64,000 nt of DNA from JBAZOO01 sp041648735 (GCA_041648735.1 JBAZOO010000007.1:1-64000); one strand, 5' to 3'. Shown: positions 44,430 through 55,944, counted from the stretch's first letter. Program-made: numbers and translations. Notes: generated from the letters alone by a model not told the origin.

Positions 44430-47400
44430 ATGGGCAGGCGCATGGACCGGGTCGGGCAGCTCCGCGACTATTTGGCCGGGCAGGAACGCCGCCGCCGCCG
44501 CTGGCTGGCGCTGGACCGGCTGCTGGCGGCCGGCGCGGTTGCGGCGGTGCTGCTGCTGCTCTTCGTGGCCGTGGACGCCGCCTGGGCGCTGCCCCGCTGG
44601 GCGGTGGCGCTCGCCGGCGCGGCGGTGGCGGCGGCCCTGGCGGGCGGCGTGGCGACGGCGCTGCTGGGCCTCTGCCGGCACGAATCGGCCGCCGCCACGG
44701 CGCGGCGGCTGGAACTGGCGGCGCCCCCCGCCTTGCCCGCCAACCTGCTCATCAACAGCCTGCAACTGGCGGCCGCCGACGACCTTGCCGGCCCGGCCGT
44801 GGCCGAGCGGCTCCTGGCGGCGGCGGAGTGGCGGGCCTTGGCGCCACCCCTGCTGCCGCCCGGCCGGCTCCGCCGCACCGGCGGCCTGGCGCTGGCCGCC
44901 CTGCTGGTGCTGGCCCTGGCCTGGACGGTGGCGCCGGCCACGGTCGGCCGCAGCCTGGCCCGCCTTGTCCAGCCGGGGCGCGTGGTGCCGGTTGCCGGCC
45001 GCCTGACCCTCCAGGCCGTGCAGCCCGGCGACGCCATCGTCCGGCCGGGGGACAGCCTGGCGGTGACCGTCGAAGTCTGGGGCGAGGAACGGTTGCTGGC
45101 CGATGGCGTGCGGCTCGAAGTCCGCGGCGTCAACCGTGCCGACCCGCCCTTGCTGCCGGCCTTCACGCCGACCGGCCAGCTCTGGCGGGGTGGTGCCGCC
45201 GGCGGGGCGGCGGCGGCTCTGCGGCTGCACCGCGGCGAAGTGCGGATTCCGCAAATCTTCCAGCCCTGCGAATACCGCGTCCGGGCCGGGCGCGACTCGA
45301 CCGGCTGGCACCAGGTCCGGGTGGCCACGCCGCCGGCGCTGGCCGGCTGGGCGGCGGAAGTGGCGCCGCCGGCCTATCTCAAGCTCAAGCCGTATCCGTT
45401 GCGCCCGCGCGGCGAGGCGGCGGCCGGCGGCACCGTGCCGGTGGGGTCGAAGGTGCGCCTGCGGCTGGCCGCGGACCAGCCGCTGGCCGGCGCGGAACTG
45501 CTGCTGGCGCGCACCGCGGTGGCGGACGCCCCGGCCACCATCCAAGGGAAGGCGGCGGAGTTTGCCTTCACCGCCACCCGCCCGGGCGCCGTCGCCGCGG
45601 CCTTGCGCGGCGCGGGCGGCCTGGCCGCCACGCTGCCGCTGCCCTGGAGCGTGGTGCCCGATGCCCCGCCGCGGGTGCAGCTCCAGGAGGTGCCGGCCCG
45701 CCAGACGTTGCCGGCCCACGGGGTTGCGGCCCTGCCGTTCCAGGCGCGGGACGATGCCGGCCTGGCGCTCACTGGCGTCGAGGCGATCCTGGAAGGGGCG
45801 ACGGAGTGGCGGACCGTGGAAACCCGCCCGGTCCCGGCTGGCGCCCGGCTGCTGAATGGCCGGCATCTGGTGCCGCTGGCCAGCCTCGGCTTGAAGCCGG
45901 GGCAGCGGGCCAGCCTGCGCGTCTTCGCCCAGGACGCCCGCCCGGGCGCCGAGCGCGCCCGTGGCTGGTCACGGATCGTCGAGGTGCGGCTGGAGGAGGC
46001 GGAAGCGGTGGCCGAGGTGAAGCAGAAGGCCGCCGCGGCCGCCCAGGCGACCCTGGCCGCCCTGATCCAGCAGCAGACGGAGAATTTGCGCAATACCGGG
46101 CAGTTGCTGGCCCGGGCCAAGGCTGGCGATCCCGTGCCCAACGCGCCAGTCCAGGCGTTGCACAACGTCCAGAAACGCATCCGCGGGCAGGCCCAGGAGC
46201 TGTTGCGCCAGCCGGCGGGGCTGGGGGAGGCCGCCTTGGCGCTGGGTGAGCTGGAGAAGAAGGAAATGCCCGCGGCCATCCAGTTGCTTGGGGAGGCGGC
46301 GGCCGGCGGCGCGGCCCTGCGGCTGCGCAAGCTCGACGCCAGCCAGGCGCCCCAGCGGCTGATCCTCGCCAAGCTGCAAGGAACCCAGGTGGCGGCCCTC
46401 CAGGAGGCGGCGCATGGACAGCGGCGCGACCTGTTCAGCCTCTACCGCCAGCTCTGCGGCGGGCAGAAGGCGAACCTGGAGGCCACCCAAAGCTTGATCG
46501 CCGGCAAGGCCCCGGCGGAAGTCCGGCCGGCGGCCCTGGCCCGGGCGGAGGACGCCTTGGCGGCCCAGCTTTCCAGCTTCCTCGATCTTGCCGCCACCGC
46601 CATCCAGGCCGAAGCCGCAAGCGTCGAGGACGGCTTTGCCGACGTCGCCAAAAAAGTCCGCGACCACTTGCAGGCCCGCGCGACCTATGAGGGGATGGTG
46701 CTCGCCGCCGAGGCGCTGGAACAGGTGGAGCTCGCCCCCGCCGCCGCCCGGCAGAAGGAGATCCTCAAGACTTTGCTGGAAGGCTTGGACCTGCTCAACC
46801 GTTGGAACGTGAAGAGCGCCCGGGAACTGGTCGGCACGGCGGAGGAGAAGCTCAAGGACATGGCCAACCTCCTGGCTGACCTGGAAAAGGAGCAGCGGGG
46901 GATCGTCGAGGCCACCCGCGAGCTGGCCCGGAAGCAGCAGGGCGGCAAGCCCGACGCGGAAACCCGCGAAAAGCTCAAGGAGATGGACAAGCGGCAGGAG
47001 GCCATGAAGGAACTGCTCGAAAAGTTCGCCAACGACCTCTTCCAGTTCCCCGAGCTGCCCGTCTCCGGCGAGATCAATGGCAAGATGCGCGAAATCCTCG
47101 AGGACGTGCAGCAGGCCCTCGACAGCGCCAACGCGCCCTCCATGGAAATCGCCGTGCAGAAGGAGGACGCCTTGCTGGACGCCATCCGCGCGACCAAGGA
47201 CCGGATCCAGGATGTCGAGATGTGGCTGCCCGACGTGCCGGACAACATCGTCTGGAACATGGAAAGCTTCGACACGGACGAGATGCCTGACATTCCGCTG
47301 GTGCCGCTGCCCGACACCTTGGAGGACATTGTCGGCGACCTGCTGGAGCAGGCCCAGGGGATCGAAGCGCAGTCGCAGGACACCACCGGCAACAACCTCA

Positions 47401-48131
47401 TCGCCGACATGGAGATGGGCTGGGCGATCATGGACGGGCCGATGCCCAGCTTTGCCGCCAAGGGCAAGTCGGGCAACATGCGCCCCAACGACAACGAGAT
47501 GACCGGCCGCAGCGGCGCCGGCCGCGAGGGGCAGGCCACCGGCGAAGTGGTCGAGAAGTCCGTCAAGGGGCTGGAGGGGCGCGAGACCGGGGTGCGCTTC
47601 ACCAAGGATCCCTTGCAGTCCGGCCAGCTTGAGGAGGCCGAGGATTCGACCTTGGACGCCCGCGCCACCGGTGGCGGCAAGCTCGGCGGCGAATCGGAGA
47701 GCATCGGCCTCTTCGGGCTGGCGCCGCGCCGTGACCTGGGGTTGGGCGACCACGCCGGCAAGGTCACCACCTTGCGCCGGGAGACCGAGGCGCTTTACAC
47801 CCAGGCGCGCCTGCTCTACCTGGAGAGCGGCAGCCTGGCCCAGGCCGCCCAGGGGCTGCGGACGATGGAGGGGCTGGATCGCCCCGCCTACGGCTCCTTG
47901 GGCCGCAAGGTGATCCGCCACCTCCAGGGCAGCCAGGTCGAACTGGCGGCGGGCACGGCCCTGCCCATGGCGGTCCAGGAGACCACCGCCGAGGCCGCCG
48001 GCCGCAACGTCTTCGACCTGGACCTGAGCCAGATCAAGGACGAGACCTACCGCGACCTGGTCCGCGCCTTCTTTGAGCGGCTGGGGCAGCCCGCCGCGCC
48101 GGAAGCGGTGAAGATTCCAAACCGCCAATGA
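44430..48131 (+). CDS. DUF4175-like large membrane protein
   Basis: The ~1233-residue protein has three N-terminal membrane helices (VAAVLLLLFVAVDAAW, VALAGAAVAAALAGGVATAL, ALAALLVLALAWTVAP). They are followed by immunoglobulin-like outer segments (RLTLQAVQPGDAIVRPGDSL, PPAYLKLKPYPL), a long coiled-coil region (KEQRGIVEATRELARKQQGG, REKLKEMDKRQEAMKELLEK) and a low-complexity end. This matches the DUF4175 layout. Such proteins often sit with BatA/VWA-type genes; the VWA protein of this window is elsewhere. The start may instead be the ATG at 44442. Confidence 0.7.
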   Translation: MGRRMDRVGQLRDYLAGQERRRRRWLALDRLLAAGAVAAVLLLLFVAVDAAWALPRWAVALAGAAVAAALAGGVATALLGLCRHESAAATARRLELAAPPALPANLLINSLQLAAADDLAGPAVAERLLAAAEWRALAPPLLPPGRLRRTGGLALAALLVLALAWTVAPATVGRSLARLVQPGRVVPVAGRLTLQAVQPGDAIVRPGDSLAVTVEVWGEERLLADGVRLEVRGVNRADPPLLPAFTPTGQLWRGGAAGGAAAALRLHRGEVRIPQIFQPCEYRVRAGRDSTGWHQVRVATPPALAGWAAEVAPPAYLKLKPYPLRPRGEAAAGGTVPVGSKVRLRLAADQPLAGAELLLARTAVADAPATIQGKAAEFAFTATRPGAVAAALRGAGGLAATLPLPWSVVPDAPPRVQLQEVPARQTLPAHGVAALPFQARDDAGLALTGVEAILEGATEWRTVETRPVPAGARLLNGRHLVPLASLGLKPGQRASLRVFAQDARPGAERARGWSRIVEVRLEEAEAVAEVKQKAAAAAQATLAALIQQQTENLRNTGQLLARAKAGDPVPNAPVQALHNVQKRIRGQAQELLRQPAGLGEAALALGELEKKEMPAAIQLLGEAAAGGAALRLRKLDASQAPQRLILAKLQGTQVAALQEAAHGQRRDLFSLYRQLCGGQKANLEATQSLIAGKAPAEVRPAALARAEDALAAQLSSFLDLAATAIQAEAASVEDGFADVAKKVRDHLQARATYEGMVLAAEALEQVELAPAAARQKEILKTLLEGLDLLNRWNVKSARELVGTAEEKLKDMANLLADLEKEQRGIVEATRELARKQQGGKPDAETREKLKEMDKRQEAMKELLEKFANDLFQFPELPVSGEINGKMREILEDVQQALDSANAPSMEIAVQKEDALLDAIRATKDRIQDVEMWLPDVPDNIVWNMESFDTDEMPDIPLVPLPDTLEDIVGDLLEQAQGIEAQSQDTTGNNLIADMEMGWAIMDGPMPSFAAKGKSGNMRPNDNEMTGRSGAGREGQATGEVVEKSVKGLEGRETGVRFTKDPLQSGQLEEAEDSTLDARATGGGKLGGESESIGLFGLAPRRDLGLGDHAGKVTTLRRETEALYTQARLLYLESGSLAQAAQGLRTMEGLDRPAYGSLGRKVIRHLQGSQVELAAGTALPMAVQETTAEAAGRNVFDLDLSQIKDETYRDLVRAFFERLGQPAAPEAVKIPNRQ

Positions 48132-48378
48132 CCTTGGCCCGGGCTGGAGCGTGAACTCCAGCGGCGGGCCACCTTCCCCGGCGGCGGTCGTTGTCAGTGA
48201 GGCGATGGCCGAACGGTTGTCGTAATCGGAATCGGGCTTGACCGGTCCGGTACTCGAAAGACACGGACAGCGCTTACGATTCCGGGGACGAGGACGGCAA
48301 CGAGGAAGGCAGAAGCCAACAAATCGCTGGAAAGGGACGCTCGTAGCCTCGCGCCCCTCATCGTGTCGGTGGAACGGC
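48132..48378. other. Intergenic region with a strong stem-loop
   Basis: GGCCCG and CTGGAG pair with CTCCAG and CGGGCC (48136-48170), forming a likely transcript end for the DUF4175-like gene, though without a T-run. The rest carries no supported gene. Confidence 0.5.
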
Positions 48379-49299
48379 TCAGAACTGGACGTTCAGCAGC
48401 GGACAGACGGCGACGGTGCCGGAGCTGATGATGTTGATCAGCCCAAGCTGGAAGCCCGCCATGCGGTCGCTCTTGTTGACGAGGCCGATCTGGGCGCCGC
48501 GGGCGGTGGTGGCCTGGTTGACCACGCCGAGCTGGAGGCCGGTGAGGGTCTTGCCCTCGTTCCAGGCGGCGATCTGGAGGCCGGTGACGGCGCCGTCGGC
48601 GACCACGTTGGCGGCGGCGGCGATCTGGAGGCCATGGACCGTGGCGTCGGGCGCGTAGTTCGCGAGGGCGGCGACCTGGGCGCCGGCGATCGGGTTGCGG
48701 CCGACGTTGAGGTTGAGCAGGCCGCCGGCCTGGAGGCCATAGACGTGGCCGTCGCTGTAGTTGGCCAGGGCGGCACCCAGGCCGTAGAGGTCGGTGGTGC
48801 AGTTCAGGAGCACGCCCGCTTCGAGGCCGTAGACATTGTGGGCGCGGCCGTTCCAGGCGGCGGCCTGGAGGCCATAGAGGTTGCCGTCGGGCAGGTAGTT
48901 GGCGCCGGCGGCGAGCTGGAGGCCATACACGTCCGCGCGCGGCGCGTAGTTGAGGGCCGGGGCGAGTTGCAGGCCGATGAGGTCGCCGGTGCTTTCATTG
49001 CCGTTGAACAGGGCGGCGGCCTGGAGGCCGATCATGTCGCCCCGGTTCCAGTTGGCGGCGCCAGCTTCGATGCCGATGAGGTCGGCGCTGTTGTTGACCA
49101 GGCCGAGGTCGAGGCCGCGGACATCCTCGTTCTTGCCGTAGATGAGGTCGAGGCGGAGGCCGTTCACATCCCGCTCCTCGGAGAAGATCTGGAGCTTGTT
49201 CCACAGCGCGAGCTGGACAGGGGTCCATTCGGCGGCGGCGGCGGCCGTTTGCGCGATGCCGAGGGCGGCCAGGGCGGCCAGGGCGAGCAGTCTCTTCAT
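48379..49299 (-). CDS. LA_2272-type surface-repeat protein
   Basis: A signal peptide (MKRLLALAALAALGIAQTAA) is followed by some fifteen imperfect ~17-20-residue repeats of the form (V/L)xGLQLAAxxN, e.g. VYGLQLAAGANYLPDGN and LYGLQAAAWNGRAHN. These are the hallmark of the LA_2272/LA_2273 repeat family, predicted to fold as a beta-helix or barrel at the cell surface. The function is unknown. It is monocistronic with its own promoter. Confidence 0.85.
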   Translation of the reverse strand: MKRLLALAALAALGIAQTAAAAAEWTPVQLALWNKLQIFSEERDVNGLRLDLIYGKNEDVRGLDLGLVNNSADLIGIEAGAANWNRGDMIGLQAAALFNGNESTGDLIGLQLAPALNYAPRADVYGLQLAAGANYLPDGNLYGLQAAAWNGRAHNVYGLEAGVLLNCTTDLYGLGAALANYSDGHVYGLQAGGLLNLNVGRNPIAGAQVAALANYAPDATVHGLQIAAAANVVADGAVTGLQIAAWNEGKTLTGLQLGVVNQATTARGAQIGLVNKSDRMAGFQLGLINIISSGTVAVCPLLNVQF

Positions 49300-49352
49300 G
49301 ACACTTTCTCCATGTTGACCTGTTGTCTCGAAGCGAACTGAAACCGAGGGCT

Positions 49353-49381
49353 ACTGTAGCGGAAGGGAGGCGATTCTGCAA
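49353..49381 (-). promoter_or_regulatory. Promoter of the LA_2272-repeat gene
   Basis: TTGCAG, 17-base spacer, TACAGT on the minus strand, 54 bases before the ATG. Confidence 0.7.
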
Positions 49382-49396
49382 TTGCCGCGGCGGCGG

Positions 49397-51826
<2,430 letters not shown>

Positions 51827-52008
51827 GGGGCCAGGCGGGGCGGCGGGGGCGGGAAATTGGCGAAATATAGACCGTGGCCGCCGGGGCGTCGCCGGCCGGG
51901 GCGGCGGGGTTGACGGGCCGCCGGCCGGCGATAGGTTCAGGGGGAAGCGCCGCGATTTGGACAATAAAGCCTGCCAGGGTGCGTTGGCATGGATGTGGAG
52001 AGACACCG

Positions 52009-52593
52009 ATGCATGAGCTGCCACAAAACGACCAGGCCTTGATTGCCGAGTATCTGGCGGGGCGGCCCGCGGCCTTCGACCAGTTGTATGAGAAGTACCG
52101 GCTCCCATTGTACGGCTATTTGCACCGCCTGGCCAATGACCCGGCGGGGGTGGACGACCTGTTCCAGCAGACCTGGCTCAAGATTTTGGAGGCATTGCCC
52201 CGCTACCGGGACGAGCAGCGCTTCGGGGCGTGGGCCTTCCGCATCGCCCACAACGCGGCCATGGATCGCTTCCGCCGGCGCGGCGAGGAACACACCGAAC
52301 TCACCGGGGAAGTCGTGGAGACGGTGGCCGACCCGGCCGGCGACACCCTTGGGCGGCTGGCCGAGGAGGAGCTGAAGCGGGGCGTGGCCGCGGCCATCGA
52401 GCAGTTGGCGCCCGAACAGAAGGAAGTGCTCCTGCTCCGGCAGCAGGGGTTGGCATTCAAGGAAATCGCCGAGGTGCAACAGACCGGCATCAACACCGTC
52501 CTGGGCCGCATGCATTACGCCGTCCGGCATCTCCGCCGGCGGCTGGCCGGATGGGACGACGAAGCCCGCACCGGCGGAAAGGAGTCAGCATGA
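52009..52593 (+). CDS. ECF-type RNA polymerase sigma factor
   Basis: The 194-residue protein has sigma region 2 (FDQLYEKYRLPLYGYLHRLA, DDLFQQTWLKILEALPRYR, AFRIAHNAAMDRFRRRGEE) and region 4 (QLAPEQKEVLLLRQQGLAFK, INTVLGRMHYAVRHLRRRL). It overlaps the downstream anti-sigma gene by ATGA. GGAG lies 9 bases before the ATG. It probably responds to an envelope signal. Confidence 0.92.
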   Translation: MHELPQNDQALIAEYLAGRPAAFDQLYEKYRLPLYGYLHRLANDPAGVDDLFQQTWLKILEALPRYRDEQRFGAWAFRIAHNAAMDRFRRRGEEHTELTGEVVETVADPAGDTLGRLAEEELKRGVAAAIEQLAPEQKEVLLLRQQGLAFKEIAEVQQTGINTVLGRMHYAVRHLRRRLAGWDDEARTGGKESA

Positions 52594-53048
52594 ACTGCCA
52601 TGATGTCCAACAGGAATTGCTCCGCGACGGTGGCTGGGTTTCCCCCGAGATGGAGAAACACCTGGCGGCCTGTGGCGAATGCCGCGGCTTCAAGCGCGTG
52701 CTGCACCTGGCCGAACTGCCGCCCGGCCGGGCGGCGGTGCCGGCACCACCGGCGGCGGTGGACGCGGCCATCCGGGCGGCGGCGCGGCGGCCACGCCCCG
52801 GCCTCTGGCTGCGGCTGGCGGCGGCGGCCGTGCTGGTGCTGGGGCTGACCCTCGTGGTGCACCGCTGGCACTGGCGTCCGGGCGCCGGCACGGATGCCGT
52901 GCCGGATCCCGGCCCGGCTCTGGCCGCCAACCATGAGGCCCGCTGGACGGCGGCCCACCGGCTGGTGATCCCCATCGCCTTGGAAGACGCCGTGATCAAT
53001 GCGGAACTGTCGCTCTCCCTCTATGAAGCTGTCGCCTGTGCCGAGTGA
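52590..53048 (+). CDS. Zinc-finger anti-sigma factor
   Basis: The N-terminus has the HxxxCxxC motif (EKHLAACGECRGF) plus an earlier Cys, typical of ZAS anti-sigma domains that hold ECF factors. A membrane helix follows (LRLAAAAVLVLGLTLVV) and an outer tail of ~55 residues. Overlap with the sigma gene (ATGA) supports the pairing. Confidence 0.85.
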   Translation: MNCHDVQQELLRDGGWVSPEMEKHLAACGECRGFKRVLHLAELPPGRAAVPAPPAAVDAAIRAAARRPRPGLWLRLAAAAVLVLGLTLVVHRWHWRPGAGTDAVPDPGPALAANHEARWTAAHRLVIPIALEDAVINAELSLSLYEAVACAE

Positions 53049-53088
53049 TCGAGGACGAGTCCCCCCACAACCGGAAAGGAATGCACCC

Positions 53089-53757
53089 ATGAAAATCAAA
53101 CTGCACAACCCGCTGCCGGCACTGCCGGCGATCCTTGTCCTGGCCAGTGGCCTGGCAATGGCCCAAGGCGAGGCCACCCCGCCGCCGCCCGCGGACGAAC
53201 CGGCTGGCCGCCCGCGCCTGGAGCGGCACGGCGAACGGGGCGGCGAAATGATGATCGAACGGCTCCGCGAACGCCTGGAGAAGGAGAACCCGCAGCTCTG
53301 GAAGGAGCTGATGGAACTGCGGGCGAAGGATCCGCAGGCGTTCCGCGAGAGGGTCCGCGCGCTGGTCCACGCCCGGATTGCGGAGGGGCCGGCAGGCGCG
53401 ATGATCGCGGAAATCCGGCTTGTCCATGAACTGGCGCGCAAGGTTGCCGCCGCGCCGGAAGGGGAGGCAAAGGAGGCGTTGAAGGCGGAGCTGCGTGCCG
53501 CCGTGGAGAAGGCGCACGACAAGCAGCTTGGGATTCGGGCGGAACGGCTGAAGGATCTGGAAGAGCGGCTGGCCAAGGCCAAGGCGGAGCTGGCCAAGGC
53601 CAAGGCGGGCCGTGCCGAGCGGATCCAGAAGAGCTATGAGGAACTGCTGGCCAACCCGCCCCCGGAACCGCCGCGGCGGCGGATGGGTCCGCTCCGGCGC
53701 GAGGGCGGCGACCGGCCCCGCGAAGGGCGGCGGCCCGAGGCGCCCCAGTGGCCATAA
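53089..53757 (+). CDS. Periplasmic coiled-coil protein, Spy/CpxP-like in composition
   Basis: A signal peptide (ALPAILVLASGLAMAQG) is followed by highly charged helices (MMIERLRERLEKENPQLWKE, RLKDLEERLAKAKAELAKAK) and a Pro/Arg-rich end. No LTxxQ motif was found, so membership in Spy/CpxP is not proven. As third gene of the sigma/anti-sigma operon it is probably a sensor accessory or a stress-response product. GGAAAGGA precedes the ATG. Confidence 0.65.
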   Translation: MKIKLHNPLPALPAILVLASGLAMAQGEATPPPPADEPAGRPRLERHGERGGEMMIERLRERLEKENPQLWKELMELRAKDPQAFRERVRALVHARIAEGPAGAMIAEIRLVHELARKVAAAPEGEAKEALKAELRAAVEKAHDKQLGIRAERLKDLEERLAKAKAELAKAKAGRAERIQKSYEELLANPPPEPPRRRMGPLRREGGDRPREGRRPEAPQWP

Positions 53758-53784
53758 GCCCGCATGGGCTGCGGAGTCCGCGGG

Positions 53785-53829
53785 AAAACCGGCGCGCGGC
53801 CGGGGGCAGGCGTCCCCGGCCGCGGTTTT
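53785..53829 (+). terminator. Terminator of the sigma-factor operon
   Basis: AAAACC...GGTTTT encloses a 10-bp GC stem (GCGGCCGGGG/CCCCGGCCGC). Confidence 0.8.
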
Positions 53830-53843
53830 CGTGGCGCGTGGCC

Positions 53844-53873
53844 TTGACAAACGCCGGCGGGGTTTGATGGTAC
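53844..53873 (+). promoter_or_regulatory. Promoter of the fmdB-type gene
   Basis: TTGACA, 18-base spacer, TGGTAC, about 32 bases before the ATG. Confidence 0.45.
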
Positions 53874-53904
53874 GAGCCCGCCCCTGAAACGGAGAATTGT
53901 GTCC

Positions 53905-54156
53905 ATGCCGATTTACGAATACCGGTGCGCCGCCTGCGGCCACGAGTTTGAAAAGTTGATCATGCGGCCGGCGGATCTGCCGGAGCGCTGCCCGGCCTGT
54001 GGCGCGGCGACGTTGCGCAAGCAATGGTCGGCGTTTGCGGCCAAGGTTGCGCCCGCCGGCGCTGGCGGCTGCAAGCTGGCGGAAAGCTGTCCGGCGGCGG
54101 GCGCGGCCCGGAACGGTGGCGGTGGCTGCTGCGGCGGCCTGTGTCACGGGCATTGA
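53905..54156 (+). CDS. FmdB-family zinc-ribbon protein
   Basis: The 83-residue protein starts with the family signature MPIYEYRCAACGHEFEKL and a second Cys pair RCPACGA, forming a zinc ribbon, then a Gly/Cys-rich tail (GGGGCCGGLCHGH). FmdB proteins are small putative regulators. GTG at 53899 is an alternative start. Beyond the TGA the same frame stays open and looks coding-like. Confidence 0.9.
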   Translation: MPIYEYRCAACGHEFEKLIMRPADLPERCPACGAATLRKQWSAFAAKVAPAGAGGCKLAESCPAAGAARNGGGGCCGGLCHGH

Positions 54157-54296
54157 CGCCGCCCCAGCCCCGGCGGCGGCTGGCGCGGCGCCATCGTCCG
54201 CTCCAGCGCGGACAATTCCGATGCCATCGCCCTGTCGGAACCGGAGCGCAACAGCCTGTGGCTGGAGCTGATGCCGCGATTGATTGATGCCCCTCC

Positions 54297-54394
54297 CCGT
54301 TGGTGTCCAGCCTTCAGGCTGTGGCTCCGCCCGTTGGTGTCCAGCCTTCAGGCTGTGGTTGTTCCGGTCCGCGGGCTGAAGCCTGTACACCAAC
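54297..54394. repeat. Short palindromic repeats, two direct and one inverted copy
   Basis: The unit CCGTTGGTGTCCAGCC... with a hairpin core AGCCT-TC-AGGCT occurs at 54297-54324 and 54331-54358. An inverted, slightly diverged copy lies at 54367-54394. They resemble REP-type dispersed intergenic repeats. Confidence 0.75.
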
Positions 54395-54497
54395 TGCCGG
54401 TCCGCGGGCTGAACTAAAAAAACGGCTCTTCCGGGGTTTGTGTGGGTTGACGTCCAAGTTCGGGGCGCAAACATGGCTTGCTTGTCCCAGGCCCCGG

Positions 54498-54804
54498 GGC
54501 ATCCGCCCCATAAGCGCTAAGATAAGAATACTGACTGGCTGCTTCGCGAAGGCGAAGCGTTTTCCCCCTGGGGGTACGTTGTTCCGCAAGCATGAGAGCA
54601 GGGGCCGGTGTCTTTGGCGAGAGGAATCGTTCATGCTGCATCTTATCCAGTCAGCGCTCAATCCGTCAATACCGCTTCAGCAATGCATTGAAGGTTGGAG
54701 AGAGATCTCAAAATCGCTTCGCGAACCGCCGCGAAAGCGAGAACTCCAAGTTGAAAACCTGAAAAATGAGCCACTCTTATCTTGGCGCTTATGGGCATCC
54801 GCCC
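54498..54804. mobile_element. MITE-like element with 19-bp terminal inverted repeats
   Basis: The element (54509-54793, 285 bp) starts CATAAGCGCTAAGATAAGA and ends TCTTATCTTGGCGCTTATG, matching at 18 of 19 positions as an inverted repeat. It is flanked by direct repeats GGCATCCGCCC (54498-54508 and 54794-54804), which look like an 11-bp target duplication. It carries no transposase and contains internal hairpins (GCTTCGC-GAAG-GCGAAGC). Confidence 0.65.
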
Positions 54805-54981
54805 CAGGGCTATCACCCCCGCCCCCACCCGGAACCATTGCGGCAGGCAGTCCAACCGACACGTTTGTCCACGTCCCCCTTGGCCGCGGCATTGTCCCTT
54901 GACGGACGCGGATTATGTTATCCGCCACATCTTGCCGCCGGGCGCCCCCCGCCGGCGCGCCCCGGGAACCTCTGCCCTGCC

Positions 54982-55941
54982 ATGTACTGGTACATCAAAT
55001 ATCCGCTGCTGATGCTGCTTGGCGCCCTGCTGGCCACCGTTGGCTGGTGGGCGCTGCATCGCGTCGGCACCCGCCAAGGCGGGGCGGCCACGCCGCCGCC
55101 AGCGGCGGCCCAGGTCCAAGGGGCGCGGCCGCCGGCACCGCCGGTGGCGACGCCCCCGGCCGTGGCGCCGGCGGAAGCCGCCCGCCAGGCGGCCTTGGAG
55201 CGGCTGGCGCGGCAGCTTGCGGCGGCGGAAGGCTTCCTGGGGCAGGGGCAGTGGCTCCAAGCCCGGGCCGCCGCCACCGCCGTCCTGGCGGCCCCGGAGG
55301 TCACCGCCTACGATCCCTTCTGGCACCGGGCCGCGGGCATCCTGACCCGGGCCAACCTGAGCCTCTTCAATTCCGACCTGCCAATGCCGGAGAAGATCCG
55401 GATTACCGTCAAGTCGGGCGACACGCTCATCGGCCTGGCGCGGCGCCACCAGACGACCGTGGCCGCCCTCGAGCGGCAGAACAAGCTGGACACGGCGCGG
55501 ACCACCATCTATCCGGGAATGGTGCTGCACGTCATGCCGCCGCAATTCGCCATCACCGTGCTGAAGAACCGCTTCGTCCTGCTCCTGCACAATGGCGAGG
55601 CCCTCTTCGCCTATTGGCGGGTCGGCATTGGCCGGCAGAACCGCACCCCGGTCGGGAGCTTCGTGGTCAACAGCCGCCTCCAGGAGCCGGTCTGGACGCC
55701 GCCGGGGCAGGTCATCCCCTACGGCGACCCGCGCAACGTCCTCGGCACCCATTGGCTCGGGCTGGCGCCGGCGGCCGGGACGGATCCCGCCCTCAAGGGG
55801 TTCGGCATCCACGGCACCTGGGAGCCCGATTCCATCGGCACCGCCGCCAGCGAGGGGTGCGTGCGGATGCGCAACGCCGACATCGCCGCCCTCTTCGCCA
55901 TGATCCCCAACGGAACCCCAGTGACCATCAGGGACGAATAA
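54982..55941 (+). CDS. LysM-containing L,D-transpeptidase (YkuD)
   Basis: The 319-residue protein is anchored by an N-terminal helix (YPLLMLLGALLATVGWW), followed by an Ala-rich stretch, a LysM peptidoglycan-binding domain (ITVKSGDTLIGLARRHQ, YPGMVLHVM) and a YkuD domain with catalytic FGIHGTWEPDSIG and ASEGCVRM (H, S, C, R). It cross-links or anchors peptidoglycan peptides. It is followed after three bases by accA. Confidence 0.9.
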   Translation: MYWYIKYPLLMLLGALLATVGWWALHRVGTRQGGAATPPPAAAQVQGARPPAPPVATPPAVAPAEAARQAALERLARQLAAAEGFLGQGQWLQARAAATAVLAAPEVTAYDPFWHRAAGILTRANLSLFNSDLPMPEKIRITVKSGDTLIGLARRHQTTVAALERQNKLDTARTTIYPGMVLHVMPPQFAITVLKNRFVLLLHNGEALFAYWRVGIGRQNRTPVGSFVVNSRLQEPVWTPPGQVIPYGDPRNVLGTHWLGLAPAAGTDPALKGFGIHGTWEPDSIGTAASEGCVRMRNADIAALFAMIPNGTPVTIRDE

Positions 55942-55944
55942 CGC

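Larger units (their letters stand above)
54157..54981. other. 825-base non-coding gap filled with repeats
   Basis: It holds an open stretch that reads like a gene tail (54181-54295, GWRGAIVRSSADNSD then AIALSEPERNSLWLELM), in the fmdB frame but after its stop. After it come short palindromic direct and inverted repeats (54297-54394) and a MITE-like element (54509-54793). A TTGTCC, 16 bp, TATGTT promoter candidate before the transpeptidase gene lies near 54895. No intact gene is supported. Confidence 0.65.

Noticed and set aside
51827..52108. N-terminal extension of the topoisomerase subunit
   Set aside because: The extra codons are Pro/Arg-rich and precede the ATG that starts the conserved protein; they overlap the sigma-factor gene region on the opposite strand.
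54154..54295. Selenocysteine read-through of the fmdB TGA
   Set aside because: No SECIS-like hairpin is evident right after the TGA, and the zinc-ribbon protein is complete without the extension.
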